Shown in pieces: positions 7,919 through 15,799 of a stretch of 18,283 nucleotides of DNA. Source of the stretch: JAEUPI01 sp035499355. GTDB lineage: Bacteria > Pseudomonadota > Gammaproteobacteria > Burkholderiales > Burkholderiaceae_C. Below the pieces are notes generated by a model, which searched no databases, was not told the DNA's origin, and worked only from the letters and a program-made list of their open reading frames with translations. The stretch lies in contig DATJYZ010000084.1 of assembly GCA_035499355.1 (NCBI GenBank), positions 1-18,283 on the forward strand, in the 5' to 3' direction. The position numbers were made by a program, and so were the translations under genes. The stretch's first letter is position 1. Each line of letters starts with the position of its first letter.

Positions 7919-8730
7919 GCGACCTCGGCGCCAGCGCCGGCTCGCTGCAGCGTCTGCGGCAGCGGGCAGCCGACGAGCGTCACGGCTGGCTGTACTACGC
8001 CGGCTGGGCGCTCGCGCTCGCGTTCCTCGCCTGGGCCTGGCGCGGCGCCGAGATCCGTCCGTTCGATCTGCTGCGCGACTCCGGCAACATCGGGACCTAC
8101 GCGCGCGACTTCTTTCCGCCGGACTTTTCCGACTGGCGCATCTATGTCCACGAGATGGTGGTCACGATTCACATCGCCGTGTGGGGCACGCTGTTCGCGG
8201 TGGTCGCCGCGGTGCCGGTGGGACTGATGTGTTCGTCCAACGTCGCGCCGCGCTGGCTCTACCAGCCGATGCGTCGGGCGATGGACGCCTGTCGCGCCAT
8301 CAACGAGATGGTGTTCGCGATGCTGTTCATCGTCGCGGTCGGTCTGGGGCCGTTCGCCGGCGTGCTGGCGTTGGCCGTGCACACCACCGGCACGCTGGCC
8401 AAGCTGTACTCCGAAGCGGTCGAAGCGATCGACCCGCGCCCGGTCGAGGGCATTCGCGCCACCGGCGCGCACAAGCTGGTCGAGATCGTCTACGGCGTGG
8501 TGCCACAGGTGATGCCGCTGTGGCTGAGCTTCACGCTCTATCGTTTCGAGAGCAACGTGCGCTCGGCCAGCGTGGTGGGCATGGTCGGTGCCGGCGGCAT
8601 CGGGGTCGTGCTGTACGAGGTGATCCGCAGCTTCCAGTATGCGCAGACCTGTGCGGTGCTGTTGATCCTGGTGGTGTGCGTCTCGCTGATCGACCTGGCG
8701 TCGGCGCGATTGCGCCAGCGCTTCATATGA
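7915..8730 (+). CDS. phnE: Phosphonate ABC transporter, permease PhnE
   Basis: 271 residues with GTG start overlapping the phnD stop (GTGA). It is an integral membrane protein with hydrophobic segments around 26-43, 80-105, 131-157, 190-205 and 244-262. The cytoplasmic coupling loop EAVEAIDPRPVEGIRATGAHKL (167-188) is the EAA motif that docks on PhnC. RFESNVRSASVVGMVGAGGIGVVLYE near 210-235 is typical of PhnE. A single full-length permease is present, not the split phnE1/phnE2 arrangement found in some bacteria. Confidence 0.94.
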   Translation: MSDLGASAGSLQRLRQRAADERHGWLYYAGWALALAFLAWAWRGAEIRPFDLLRDSGNIGTYARDFFPPDFSDWRIYVHEMVVTIHIAVWGTLFAVVAAVPVGLMCSSNVAPRWLYQPMRRAMDACRAINEMVFAMLFIVAVGLGPFAGVLALAVHTTGTLAKLYSEAVEAIDPRPVEGIRATGAHKLVEIVYGVVPQVMPLWLSFTLYRFESNVRSASVVGMVGAGGIGVVLYEVIRSFQYAQTCAVLLILVVCVSLIDLASARLRQRFI

Positions 8731-9275
8731 ATGGGCACGCCATGAGTCTCGATCCACCCTCACGACGCGCCAGAGTCGGTCTGGCCGTTGCCGCAGCGGC
8801 GAGCTTGGCCCTCGCCCTCATGGCACCCGCGGGCGCACAGCGCGAGCCGGTGCGGCAACTCAAGTTCGCCGACTTCTTTGTGCAGCCGGTCGGCGCGCGC
8901 GGCCTGACGATCACCGACACGCTGCGCGCCGCCGACGGCCAAACCGTGCGCCTGGTCGGCTACATGGTGTCGCAGGAGCAACCGACCGCGGGGCGCTTCC
9001 TCCTGACCCCGCGACCCTTGCGCCTCAGCGAGCACGCCGATGGTGATGCCGACGACCTGCCACCCGCGACCGTGCACGTGTTCCTCGACCCGACTCAGCG
9101 CGACCGTGTCGTCGAGCACCAGCCCGGCCTGATCGCGCTCAGCGGACGACTCGAGGTCGGTCGCGCCGAAGACGCCGCCGGGCGTGTGTCGTGGGTGCGA
9201 TTGCGGCTCGACCCCGAAGCGACCGCGCTCGTCGCAGCGGCGACCTCACGGGCCGCGCCGCCGGCCGGACACTGA
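8727..9275 (+). CDS. Unrecognised exported protein between phnE and the alkaline phosphatase
   Basis: 182 residues from the ATG overlapping the phnE stop (ATGA); ATG 8742 in the same frame is an equally possible start. Residues 15-38 form a signal peptide (RARVGLAVAAAASLALALMAPAGA, cleavage near 37). The mature part has no cysteine or membrane segment and looks like a small beta-rich domain: LKFADFF, then DGQTVRLVGYMVSQEQPTAGRFLLTPRP, a short acidic stretch with EHADGDADD (102-110), then TVHVFLD and IALSGRLEVGR. The VRLVGYM...FLLTP segment vaguely recalls exported DUF3299-type proteins, but the family's usual Cys/His cluster is missing, so no function is assigned. Coupling to phnE and position before a phosphatase suggest a periplasmic role in organophosphorus use. 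Confidence 0.75.
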   Translation: MNGHAMSLDPPSRRARVGLAVAAAASLALALMAPAGAQREPVRQLKFADFFVQPVGARGLTITDTLRAADGQTVRLVGYMVSQEQPTAGRFLLTPRPLRLSEHADGDADDLPPATVHVFLDPTQRDRVVEHQPGLIALSGRLEVGRAEDAAGRVSWVRLRLDPEATALVAAATSRAAPPAGH

Positions 9276-9301
9276 CTCTCGATTCACGCACTTCAACCAC
9301 C

Positions 9302-11335
9302 ATGACCTGCATCGCCTTGCGCACGCCGAGCTTCGCGCTCGCTGTCCTGATCGGCAGCGCCGCTGCCCACGCGGCACCCACCATCTCCCGGCTCACGCCG
9401 CCCAGCGAGTTGTTCGCCAGCGGCCGGCCCGAGCCGGTGATCGCCCGATTTCTGCCCGGCCAGCGGTTCGACTTGCAAGCAACGATCCGTCCTGACCCCG
9501 GCGGCCGCATCGTCGAGGCACGTTTCTCCGTCGACGGCAAGCCGGTCACGCTGCCGGTCGCGCTGCGTGATTGCGCCGAAGGCTGCGTCAGAGGCGTTCC
9601 CGCAGAGGCCGTGATCGCCACCGTGCGCGCCTACAGCTTCGAGACACCGGGGCGGCACGAACTGAGCGTCGTGGCGGTGCAGGACGACCAGCAACGCGTC
9701 AGCGCACGCGGCAACTTCGACGTCGTGCCATTCAGCCCGGCGCTGGGGCCGAAGGTGAAGAACATCATCATCCTGCTCGGCGACGGCATGGGCGCCGCGC
9801 AACGCACCGCGGCCCGCATCGTCCAGGGCGGCTATGCACAGGGCAAAGCGATCGAGCCGCTGGCCATGGACACGTTTCCGGCCACTGCCCTGGTGAAGAC
9901 AGCGTCGCTCAATTCCATCGTGACCGACTCGTCGCCCGGAATGACGGCCTACGTGTCGGGCAACAAGAACAACAACAATGAGGAGGGCGTTTTCCCTGAC
10001 GACACCAGTGACGCGTTCGACAACCCGCGCATCGAGTACCTGTCGGAGTACCTGCACCGCACGCAAGGCAAGGCGCTGGGCCTGGTGACCACGGCCGACG
10101 TGTTCGACGCCACGCCGGCCGGCAATGCGGTGCACACCAGCAACCGCGGCGCTGGCACCGGCATCGTCGACCAGTACTTCGACGACCGCGCGCGCAGCGG
10201 CCTCGCGGTGCTGATGGGCGGTGGGCGCAAGTGGTTCCTGCCGGCGTCGACGCCGGGATCGGCGCGCTCGGACGCCAGCGACTACGCCTTCTCGTCGTCC
10301 GACGCGCACACCGCCGAGATCGTGCGGCGCTGGGGTGCGGCAGCCGGCAGCAAGGACAAGGAACGTGACCTGATCAAGGACTTCCAGGACGCCGGCTTCC
10401 GCTATGCCGCCAGCAAGAGCGGCCTCGATGCCACGCACGGCAGCGACAAGCTGCTCGGACTGTTTGCGTTGTCGAACATGAACGTCGCTCTCGACAAGAT
10501 CGACGGCAGACGCGGCGCCAAGCGCGGCATCGGCGGCACCGTGGTCGACGACTACGGCTTCCCCGACCAGCCGATGCTCGACGAGATGACGCGCAGTGCG
10601 CTCGACGCGCTGCGGCGGCACCGCGCTGGCTTCGTGCTGATGGTCGAAGGCGCCTCGATCGACAAGCAGGCGCACAACATGGACACCGAGCGCTGGATCC
10701 TCGACACCATCGAGTTCGATCGCGCGGTCAAGGTGGCGCAGGAATTCGCGCGCGAGCAAGGTGACACGCTGGTGATCATCACGGCCGACCACGAGTGCTC
10801 CGGGGCGGCGCTGATCGGGGGCTCGATGGTCACCGACACCGCGCTACGCGACCTCGCCGCCCAGCGCGGCGCGGCCAACCTGCGCGACAAGGTGGTCGGC
10901 GTGTACGAGCGGGCGGGATTCCCGCGCTACCGCACTGCGGCCGACGGCTACCCGGAGAGCACCGACATCGACTTTCGGTTGCTGGTGGGATACGGCGCCA
11001 ACGCCGACCGCTACGAAGACTGGCGTACCGATCGCACTCCACAACGCGACGGCCAGCAGCCGTTCGTCCGCGATGAGCCGCTCAAGTGGTACCCGGCCAA
11101 TGCGATCGAGCGCGACGACGCGCTCGGCAACTACCTGGTGACCGGGCAGGTGCCCGGCGAAACCGCGGTGCACACGGCGACCGACATCCCGCTGTCTGCC
11201 TTCGGGCCTGGTGCGCTGGCCTTCACCGGCGTGATCGACAACACCGACGTCTTCTTCAAGCTCGCGCAGGCGGCCGTCCGAGGCACCACCGCGCCGGCCG
11301 ACGCCAGCGCAGCGCGCTGGCCACCCAAGCGCTGA
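9302..11335 (+). CDS. PhoA-family alkaline phosphatase with N-terminal extra domain
   Basis: 677 residues with a signal peptide (cleavage near AHA, residue 24). The frame is open further upstream, but ATG 9302 places the signal peptide correctly. Residues 27-145 form a beta-rich, probably Ig-like domain (FDLQATIRPDPGGRIVEARFSVDG). The catalytic domain starts at about 152: D161 in LLGDGMG, nucleophile S210 in TDSSPGMTAY, T271 in DATPAG, R282 in HTSNR, E449/D454/H458 in VEGASIDKQAHNMD, D496/H497 in TADHECSG and H624 in VHTATDIPLSAFGPGA. These cover the two-zinc, one-magnesium site. It hydrolyses phosphomonoesters in the periplasm or outside the cell. It is larger than E. coli PhoA (471 residues). 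It lies 26 bases after the exported-protein gene, so is probably in the phn transcript. Confidence 0.93.
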   Translation: MTCIALRTPSFALAVLIGSAAAHAAPTISRLTPPSELFASGRPEPVIARFLPGQRFDLQATIRPDPGGRIVEARFSVDGKPVTLPVALRDCAEGCVRGVPAEAVIATVRAYSFETPGRHELSVVAVQDDQQRVSARGNFDVVPFSPALGPKVKNIIILLGDGMGAAQRTAARIVQGGYAQGKAIEPLAMDTFPATALVKTASLNSIVTDSSPGMTAYVSGNKNNNNEEGVFPDDTSDAFDNPRIEYLSEYLHRTQGKALGLVTTADVFDATPAGNAVHTSNRGAGTGIVDQYFDDRARSGLAVLMGGGRKWFLPASTPGSARSDASDYAFSSSDAHTAEIVRRWGAAAGSKDKERDLIKDFQDAGFRYAASKSGLDATHGSDKLLGLFALSNMNVALDKIDGRRGAKRGIGGTVVDDYGFPDQPMLDEMTRSALDALRRHRAGFVLMVEGASIDKQAHNMDTERWILDTIEFDRAVKVAQEFAREQGDTLVIITADHECSGAALIGGSMVTDTALRDLAAQRGAANLRDKVVGVYERAGFPRYRTAADGYPESTDIDFRLLVGYGANADRYEDWRTDRTPQRDGQQPFVRDEPLKWYPANAIERDDALGNYLVTGQVPGETAVHTATDIPLSAFGPGALAFTGVIDNTDVFFKLAQAAVRGTTAPADASAARWPPKR

Positions 11336-11342
11336 GCGCGCG

Positions 11343-12167
11343 TTAGGCGTGCGAAACCCGGTCGCGGTAGAACGGCAAGCGGGTGAGCTCGTGCATCACG
11401 CTGCCGGTCGGCCTGAGATGCATGTAGTCCCAATCGTCGGCCGACAAGCTCAGCCATCCGATGCCGACGGTCTTTCTGCCGACCGGCTGTTGCAGCGCAT
11501 CGGAGATCACGAAGCCCGATGAGGGTACCCACACGTGCCGCACGCCGCCGGCCACGAAGTCCATTGCCTGGTGCGTGTGCCCGCTGACGACCAGACGCAG
11601 CGCACCGCGCAAGGGCCCATCCAACAGCCAACGCGCGCTCTCCGCGTGCACGTAGCGGCCGATCGGCATCGACACATCGCCCATCGGGCGCAGCAGCGGG
11701 CGGTGCAGGAACAGCGCAACCCGATTGCCGCTGCGCAGGCGCCGCGCCTGCCCGCGCAGCCACTCGAGCTGTGCCCGCTCTTCGGCGGAGCCGGTGCCGA
11801 ACAGCTGCGCGTTGACACCGAGCAACGTCCAGCCACCCGCCACCAAGCACCAATGATCGTCGCCGAAGGCGGCGGTGTAGCGCGACAAGGCCGCGCGCGA
11901 CAGCCGCTCCTCGCCGCTGGCGGTACCCATGTCGTGGTTGCCGGGCGTGCACACGATCGGTGTCGGCCAGGCCTGCAGCAAGCCTCTGGCGAACTGCAGC
12001 TCGTCGGGCTGATCGCAACCGTCGAGCGTGATGTCGCCCAAGTGGACCGTGAGGTCGGGGTCGGCCGCGGCCACCGTGCGCGCGGCCATGCGCCAGTTGC
12101 TCACGCACTCGGGCGCGCGCTCGGACAGGTGGCTGTCCGCGACCAGGGCGATCTCCATGCCACGCAT
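11343..12167 (-). CDS. Calcineurin-like metallophosphoesterase (CpdA/Icc-like)
   Basis: 274 residues from ATG 12167; a GTG at 12188 and an ATG at 12158 are alternatives, none with a clear Shine-Dalgarno. The two-metal phosphoesterase motifs are complete: D11-x-H13 in VADSHLS, G44-D45 in VHLGDI, G76-N77-H78-D79, H155 in LFLHRPLL and H197/H199 in SGHTHQ. No signal peptide, so cytoplasmic. The closest general match is the cyclic-nucleotide phosphodiesterase CpdA/Icc group, but the substrate cannot be read from sequence. It sits between two alkaline phosphatases, convergent with the first (7-base gap) and divergent from phoD. The linked setting hints at phosphodiester breakdown. Confidence 0.85.
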   Translation of the reverse strand: MRGMEIALVADSHLSERAPECVSNWRMAARTVAAADPDLTVHLGDITLDGCDQPDELQFARGLLQAWPTPIVCTPGNHDMGTASGEERLSRAALSRYTAAFGDDHWCLVAGGWTLLGVNAQLFGTGSAEERAQLEWLRGQARRLRSGNRVALFLHRPLLRPMGDVSMPIGRYVHAESARWLLDGPLRGALRLVVSGHTHQAMDFVAGGVRHVWVPSSGFVISDALQQPVGRKTVGIGWLSLSADDWDYMHLRPTGSVMHELTRLPFYRDRVSHA

Positions 12168-12219
12168 GGTCGTCCCGCCGCGTGTCACGCGGATGACGCC
12201 GTGCCGACGCCTGCGCCGG

Positions 12220-12237
12220 CCGTCATCGAAGCGTCAC
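12220..12237 (+). promoter_or_regulatory. Candidate Pho box upstream of phoD
   Basis: CCGTCAT, four bases (CGAA), GCGTCAC. The half-sites match CTGTCAY at 6 of 7 and 5 of 7, and both contain GTCAY. It lies in the divergent gap between the metallophosphoesterase and phoD, ending 49 bases before the phoD ATG at 12287. PhoD-type phosphatases are commonly PhoB-controlled, which supports the call. Confidence 0.5.
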
Positions 12238-12286
12238 TGCGGGCAGCAACGATGCCATGCCAGTGTGCCGTGGAGAGGAGTTCCAA

Positions 12287-13900
12287 ATGGCCGTGACGCC
12301 GACCGATGTCACCCTGCCTGCCCGTCGTCGCGCGTTGCGATGGATCGGCGCCGGATCGTTGCTGGCCGGCGGCCGGCTGACCGAGGTGCTTGCGCAAGGC
12401 ACGTCGCCGGCGATCGTCACCGCCGACCCTGCGCGCCCGCAACTTCCGTACGGCGTGATGAGCGGCGACGTCACGGATCAGCGTGCCGTGGTCTGGAGCC
12501 GCGCCGACCGTCCGGCGCGGTTGATCGTCGAGGTGGCGACCAACGAGACGATGCGCAACGCCCGGCGCGTCGTCGGACCCGCCGCCATCGAGTCCTCCGA
12601 CTTCACCGCCCGCGTCGACCTGACCGACCTGCCGCCGGGGCAAACCTGCTTCTACCGCGTCGAGTTCGAGAGCCTGGCCGACCCGGGGGTGATCAGCGCA
12701 CCGCTGTTCGGGCGCTTCCGCACGCCACCGGATCGGGCGCGCGACGTGGTGTTCGCGTTCTCGGGCGATGAAGCCGGCCAGGGCTGGGGCATCAACGAGA
12801 CCTTCGGCGGCTATCGCGTCTATGAGGCGATGCGCCGTTTCGAGCCCGACTTCTTCATCCACTCGGGCGATCAGATCTACGCCGACGGACCGATCGCCAC
12901 CGAGGTCACCCTCGAGGACGGCACCGCGTGGAAGAACATCGTCACGCCGGCCAAGCAGCAGGTCGCGCAGAGCCTGGACGACTTCCGCGGCAACTTCGCC
13001 TACAACCTGCTGGACGCTAGCAAGCGGCGCTTCTGCGCCGAAGTGCCGATGCTCGTGCAGTGGGACGACCATGAAACGCGCAACAACTGGTACCCCGGGC
13101 AGCGCATCGGTCCGGAAGAGAAGCGCTACCAGCAGCGCAGCGCATCGTTGCTTGCGGCGCGCGCCAAACGCGCGATGTTCGAGTACAACCCGATGCGACC
13201 CGATCCGCTGGACCCCGAGCGCGTCTACCGCGCGTTCCGGTTCGGGCCGCTGCTCGACGTGTTCATGCTCGACGAACGCAGCTACCGTGGCCCCAACTCG
13301 CCCAACCGCCAGACAGGCGGGCCGCAAGCCGACTTCCTCGGCCCCGAGCAGACACGCTGGTTGAAGCAGGCGCTGAAGGCGTCACGGGCGACTTGGAAGG
13401 TGATCGCCAGCGACATGCCGTTGTCGATCGTCGTGCCGGATCTGAACCCGGATGTTCCGAAGGGCACCTTCGAGGCCTGGGCCAACGCCGACGACGGCCC
13501 GCCGTCGGGGCGGGAACTCGAAGTGGCCGATCTGCTGCGATTCATCAAGCACGAGGCCATCCGCAACGTCGTCTGGGTGACGGCGGACGTGCACTACGCG
13601 TCGGCCACGCTTTACCGCCCGGAGAGCGCCCGCTTCACCGACTTCGAGTCGTTCTGGGAGTTCGTCGGCGGCCCGATCAATGCCGGCACCTTCGGCCCCG
13701 GTGAGATCGACAAGACCTTCGGTCCCGACGTGAAGTTCGTCAGCATCCCCAGCGACATGAAGCAGAACCGCAGCCCGAAGGATGGCCTGCAATTCTTCGG
13801 CATCGGGCGCATCGACGCGCGCACGAAGGCGATGACCGTGTCACTGCACGGCATCGATGGTCAGTCGTTGTTCAAGGTCGAGCTGCCGCCGCAGGTCTGA
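12287..13900 (+). CDS. phoD: PhoD-family alkaline phosphatase/phosphodiesterase
   Basis: 537 residues. ATG 12287 is chosen over the in-frame ATG 12257 because a strong Shine-Dalgarno (GAGAGGAG, 12273-12280) precedes it. The N-terminus has a twin-arginine-like motif (PARRRALRWIGAGSLLAGG), so Tat export is likely. Residues 50-147 are the PhoD N-terminal domain; the metallophosphatase core has D161 in FSGDEAG, D195 in IHSGDQIYADG, D260-D261-H262-E263 in QWDDHETRNNW and D434-H436 in VTADVHYAS. The family hydrolyses phosphomonoesters and diesters in the periplasm using calcium/iron cofactors. It is convergent with pit, seven bases apart. Confidence 0.93.
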   Translation: MAVTPTDVTLPARRRALRWIGAGSLLAGGRLTEVLAQGTSPAIVTADPARPQLPYGVMSGDVTDQRAVVWSRADRPARLIVEVATNETMRNARRVVGPAAIESSDFTARVDLTDLPPGQTCFYRVEFESLADPGVISAPLFGRFRTPPDRARDVVFAFSGDEAGQGWGINETFGGYRVYEAMRRFEPDFFIHSGDQIYADGPIATEVTLEDGTAWKNIVTPAKQQVAQSLDDFRGNFAYNLLDASKRRFCAEVPMLVQWDDHETRNNWYPGQRIGPEEKRYQQRSASLLAARAKRAMFEYNPMRPDPLDPERVYRAFRFGPLLDVFMLDERSYRGPNSPNRQTGGPQADFLGPEQTRWLKQALKASRATWKVIASDMPLSIVVPDLNPDVPKGTFEAWANADDGPPSGRELEVADLLRFIKHEAIRNVVWVTADVHYASATLYRPESARFTDFESFWEFVGGPINAGTFGPGEIDKTFGPDVKFVSIPSDMKQNRSPKDGLQFFGIGRIDARTKAMTVSLHGIDGQSLFKVELPPQV

Positions 13901-13901
13901 G

Positions 13902-13920
13902 GCACCTCTACAGCAGGTGC
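13902..13920. terminator. Possible shared hairpin between convergent phoD and pit
   Basis: GCACCT, a seven-base loop, and AGGTGC form a perfect 6-bp stem in the tiny gap between the two convergent genes, overlapping the pit stop codon. There is no T-run on either strand, so intrinsic termination is uncertain. It may act as a bidirectional pause or RNA 3' end. Confidence 0.35.
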
Positions 13921-15518
13921 GACAGCAGCCAATAGAGGCCACCGGAGAGCACGATCGCGGCCGGCAGCGTCAGCACCCAGGCCATCAGCAGGTTGCGGAT
14001 CGTGCTCCACTGCAGCCCCGAGCGGTTGGCCGCCATCGTGCCGGCCACGCCAGAAGACAGGACGTGCGTGGTCGACACCGGCAGCCCGAAGATGTCCGCC
14101 GCGCCGATGGTGCCCATCGCCACCAGCTCCGCCGAAGCGCCCTGCGCGTACGTGAGGTGGCTCTTGCCGATCTTCTCGCCCACGGTCACGACGATGCGCT
14201 TCCAGCCGACCATCGTGCCCAGGCCGAGTGCGATCGCCACCGCCACTTTGACCCACAGCGGAATGAACTTGGTCGCCGCGTCGATCAGCCGCTTGAAGGC
14301 CGCCAGGTTGGCTTTCGCGTCCGGCTCCAGTCGCACGGCGTCGTTCTTCTCCAGAAAGCGGATCGCCTCGGACGCGAGGTACATGTCGTTGCGTACGTTC
14401 GCCACCGCGGCCGACGGCACCTTGGCCAGCGTGCCGTGAACGGTCACCTGTTCGCCGATGCTGCCGACCACGGCGGCCAGCGCGGGCATCACCTCCGGCA
14501 CGAGTGTCCGGGTGCGCACGTAGTCCGACAGCGCCGCGCGCGGGTCGGCGGGGGCGGCGCCCGGCGCTGCCCGCTGCAGCGACTCCTGCGTCACGCGCGC
14601 CACTGCCGCAAACTGCGTCATCTGATCGACCGGCATCGCCCGGTTCAGTGCATAGGAGATCGGCACCGTACCGACCAGGATCAGCATGATCAGGCCCATG
14701 CCCTTCTGGCCGTCGTTGCTGCCGTGCGCGAACGACACGCCGGTGCAGGTCAGCACCAGCAGGCTGCGGATCCACCAGGGCGGCGGCTTGTTGCCCCTGG
14801 GCGCCTCGTACAGCTCGTGGTTCTTCACGAAGGTTCGCAGCGCCATCAGCAGCAGCGCCGCGCAGATGAAACCCACCAGCGGCGACAGCAGCAGCGCGTA
14901 GCCGACCTTGGACACCTGTGACCAGTCGACGCCGCTGGTGCCGTCGCGGCCGTGCATCAGCGCATTGGCGATGCCCACGCCGATGATCGACCCGATCAAC
15001 GTGTGCGACGACGAGGCCGGCAGCCCGAGCCACCAGGTGCCGAGGTTCCAGACGATGGCGGCGATCAGCAGCGCGAACACCATCGCGAAGCCCGCATGCG
15101 AACCGACCTGCAGGATCAGCTCGACCGGCAGCAGCGCGATGATGCCGAAGGCGACCGCCCCGCTGGACACCAGCACGCCGAGGAAGTTGAAGGCTCCCGA
15201 CCACACCACCGCCAGGTGCGGCGGCAGCGAGTGCGTATAGATCACGGTGGCCACCGCGTTGGCGGTGTCGTGAAAGCCATTGACGAACTCGAATCCGAGA
15301 GCGATCAACAGCGCCACCCCCAACAAAAGGAACGGCAACCACGTGGTGACCTGCGCGCCGGTGTCGGCGACATCGCTGTACAGGCTGTGGCCGGTGTAGA
15401 GCAGGCCGAGCGCCAGCAATCCGCCGAAAACCACCCACACCACCGGTCCGCCACGCCGGTCCAGATTTGGACGCGCCGACAGCGGCGCGGGCATCGTGGA
15501 TGCTGTTGTCGTGTTCAT
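13908..15518 (-). CDS. pit: Pit-family inorganic phosphate permease
   Basis: 536 residues from ATG 15518; a GAGGAG Shine-Dalgarno nine bases upstream supports this start over the longer open frame. The two inverted Pit repeats are clear: GFHDTANAVAT at 81-91 and FAHGSNDGQKGMG at 263-275, with PASSSHTLIGSIIGVG at 167-182 and PVSTTHVLSSGVAGTMAANR near the C-terminus. About ten membrane segments are split by a roughly 120-residue hydrophilic loop (about 295-415), as in E. coli PitA. It imports metal-phosphate with protons across the inner membrane. Pit genes are often paired with a DUF47 regulator gene; none is adjacent here. A candidate Pho box lies 48 bases upstream. Confidence 0.95.
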   Translation of the reverse strand: MNTTTASTMPAPLSARPNLDRRGGPVVWVVFGGLLALGLLYTGHSLYSDVADTGAQVTTWLPFLLLGVALLIALGFEFVNGFHDTANAVATVIYTHSLPPHLAVVWSGAFNFLGVLVSSGAVAFGIIALLPVELILQVGSHAGFAMVFALLIAAIVWNLGTWWLGLPASSSHTLIGSIIGVGIANALMHGRDGTSGVDWSQVSKVGYALLLSPLVGFICAALLLMALRTFVKNHELYEAPRGNKPPPWWIRSLLVLTCTGVSFAHGSNDGQKGMGLIMLILVGTVPISYALNRAMPVDQMTQFAAVARVTQESLQRAAPGAAPADPRAALSDYVRTRTLVPEVMPALAAVVGSIGEQVTVHGTLAKVPSAAVANVRNDMYLASEAIRFLEKNDAVRLEPDAKANLAAFKRLIDAATKFIPLWVKVAVAIALGLGTMVGWKRIVVTVGEKIGKSHLTYAQGASAELVAMGTIGAADIFGLPVSTTHVLSSGVAGTMAANRSGLQWSTIRNLLMAWVLTLPAAIVLSGGLYWLLSHLL

Positions 15519-15566
15519 GGCTCGGGGCTCCTCGTCCAGCCCGGCGACGCATCCTGGGCGCGTCTT

Positions 15567-15584
15567 GTGACAGCGCCGTGACGC
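15567..15584 (-). promoter_or_regulatory. Candidate Pho box upstream of pit
   Basis: Read on the minus strand: GCGTCAC, four bases (GGCG), CTGTCAC. The half-sites match CTGTCAY at 5 of 7 and 7 of 7. It ends 48 bases before the pit ATG, nearly the spacing of the phoD box. In Sinorhizobium meliloti PhoB represses the pit operon, so this site could serve repression as well as activation. The remainder of the 281-base gap between pit and the alpha/beta hydrolase shows no gene I can support. Confidence 0.55.
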
Positions 15585-15799
15585 ACCCAACGGGCGGGGA
15601 ACCGTGATCGGCTACAGCGCGAGCCGCAGACCCGGTTCGCAGACGTCCGATGGAGCTGACGAGGGCTGCGTTCGGAGCTTCATGAGGGCCAAGCGCAGTT
15701 GCCAATCGACGGCGTGATCGCGCCCGTGAGAGGTCGCTCGAGCTGGTGGTGCGGCGTCGTTTCGGTCGAGTGCGTGCATGCCCCGCGGACAAGGCGTCG

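Noticed and set aside
9276..9301. Separate promoter or Pho box for the PhoA-type phosphatase
   Set aside because: The gap is only 26 bases and I find no CTGTCAY-type pair in it. Transcription from the phn operon is simpler.
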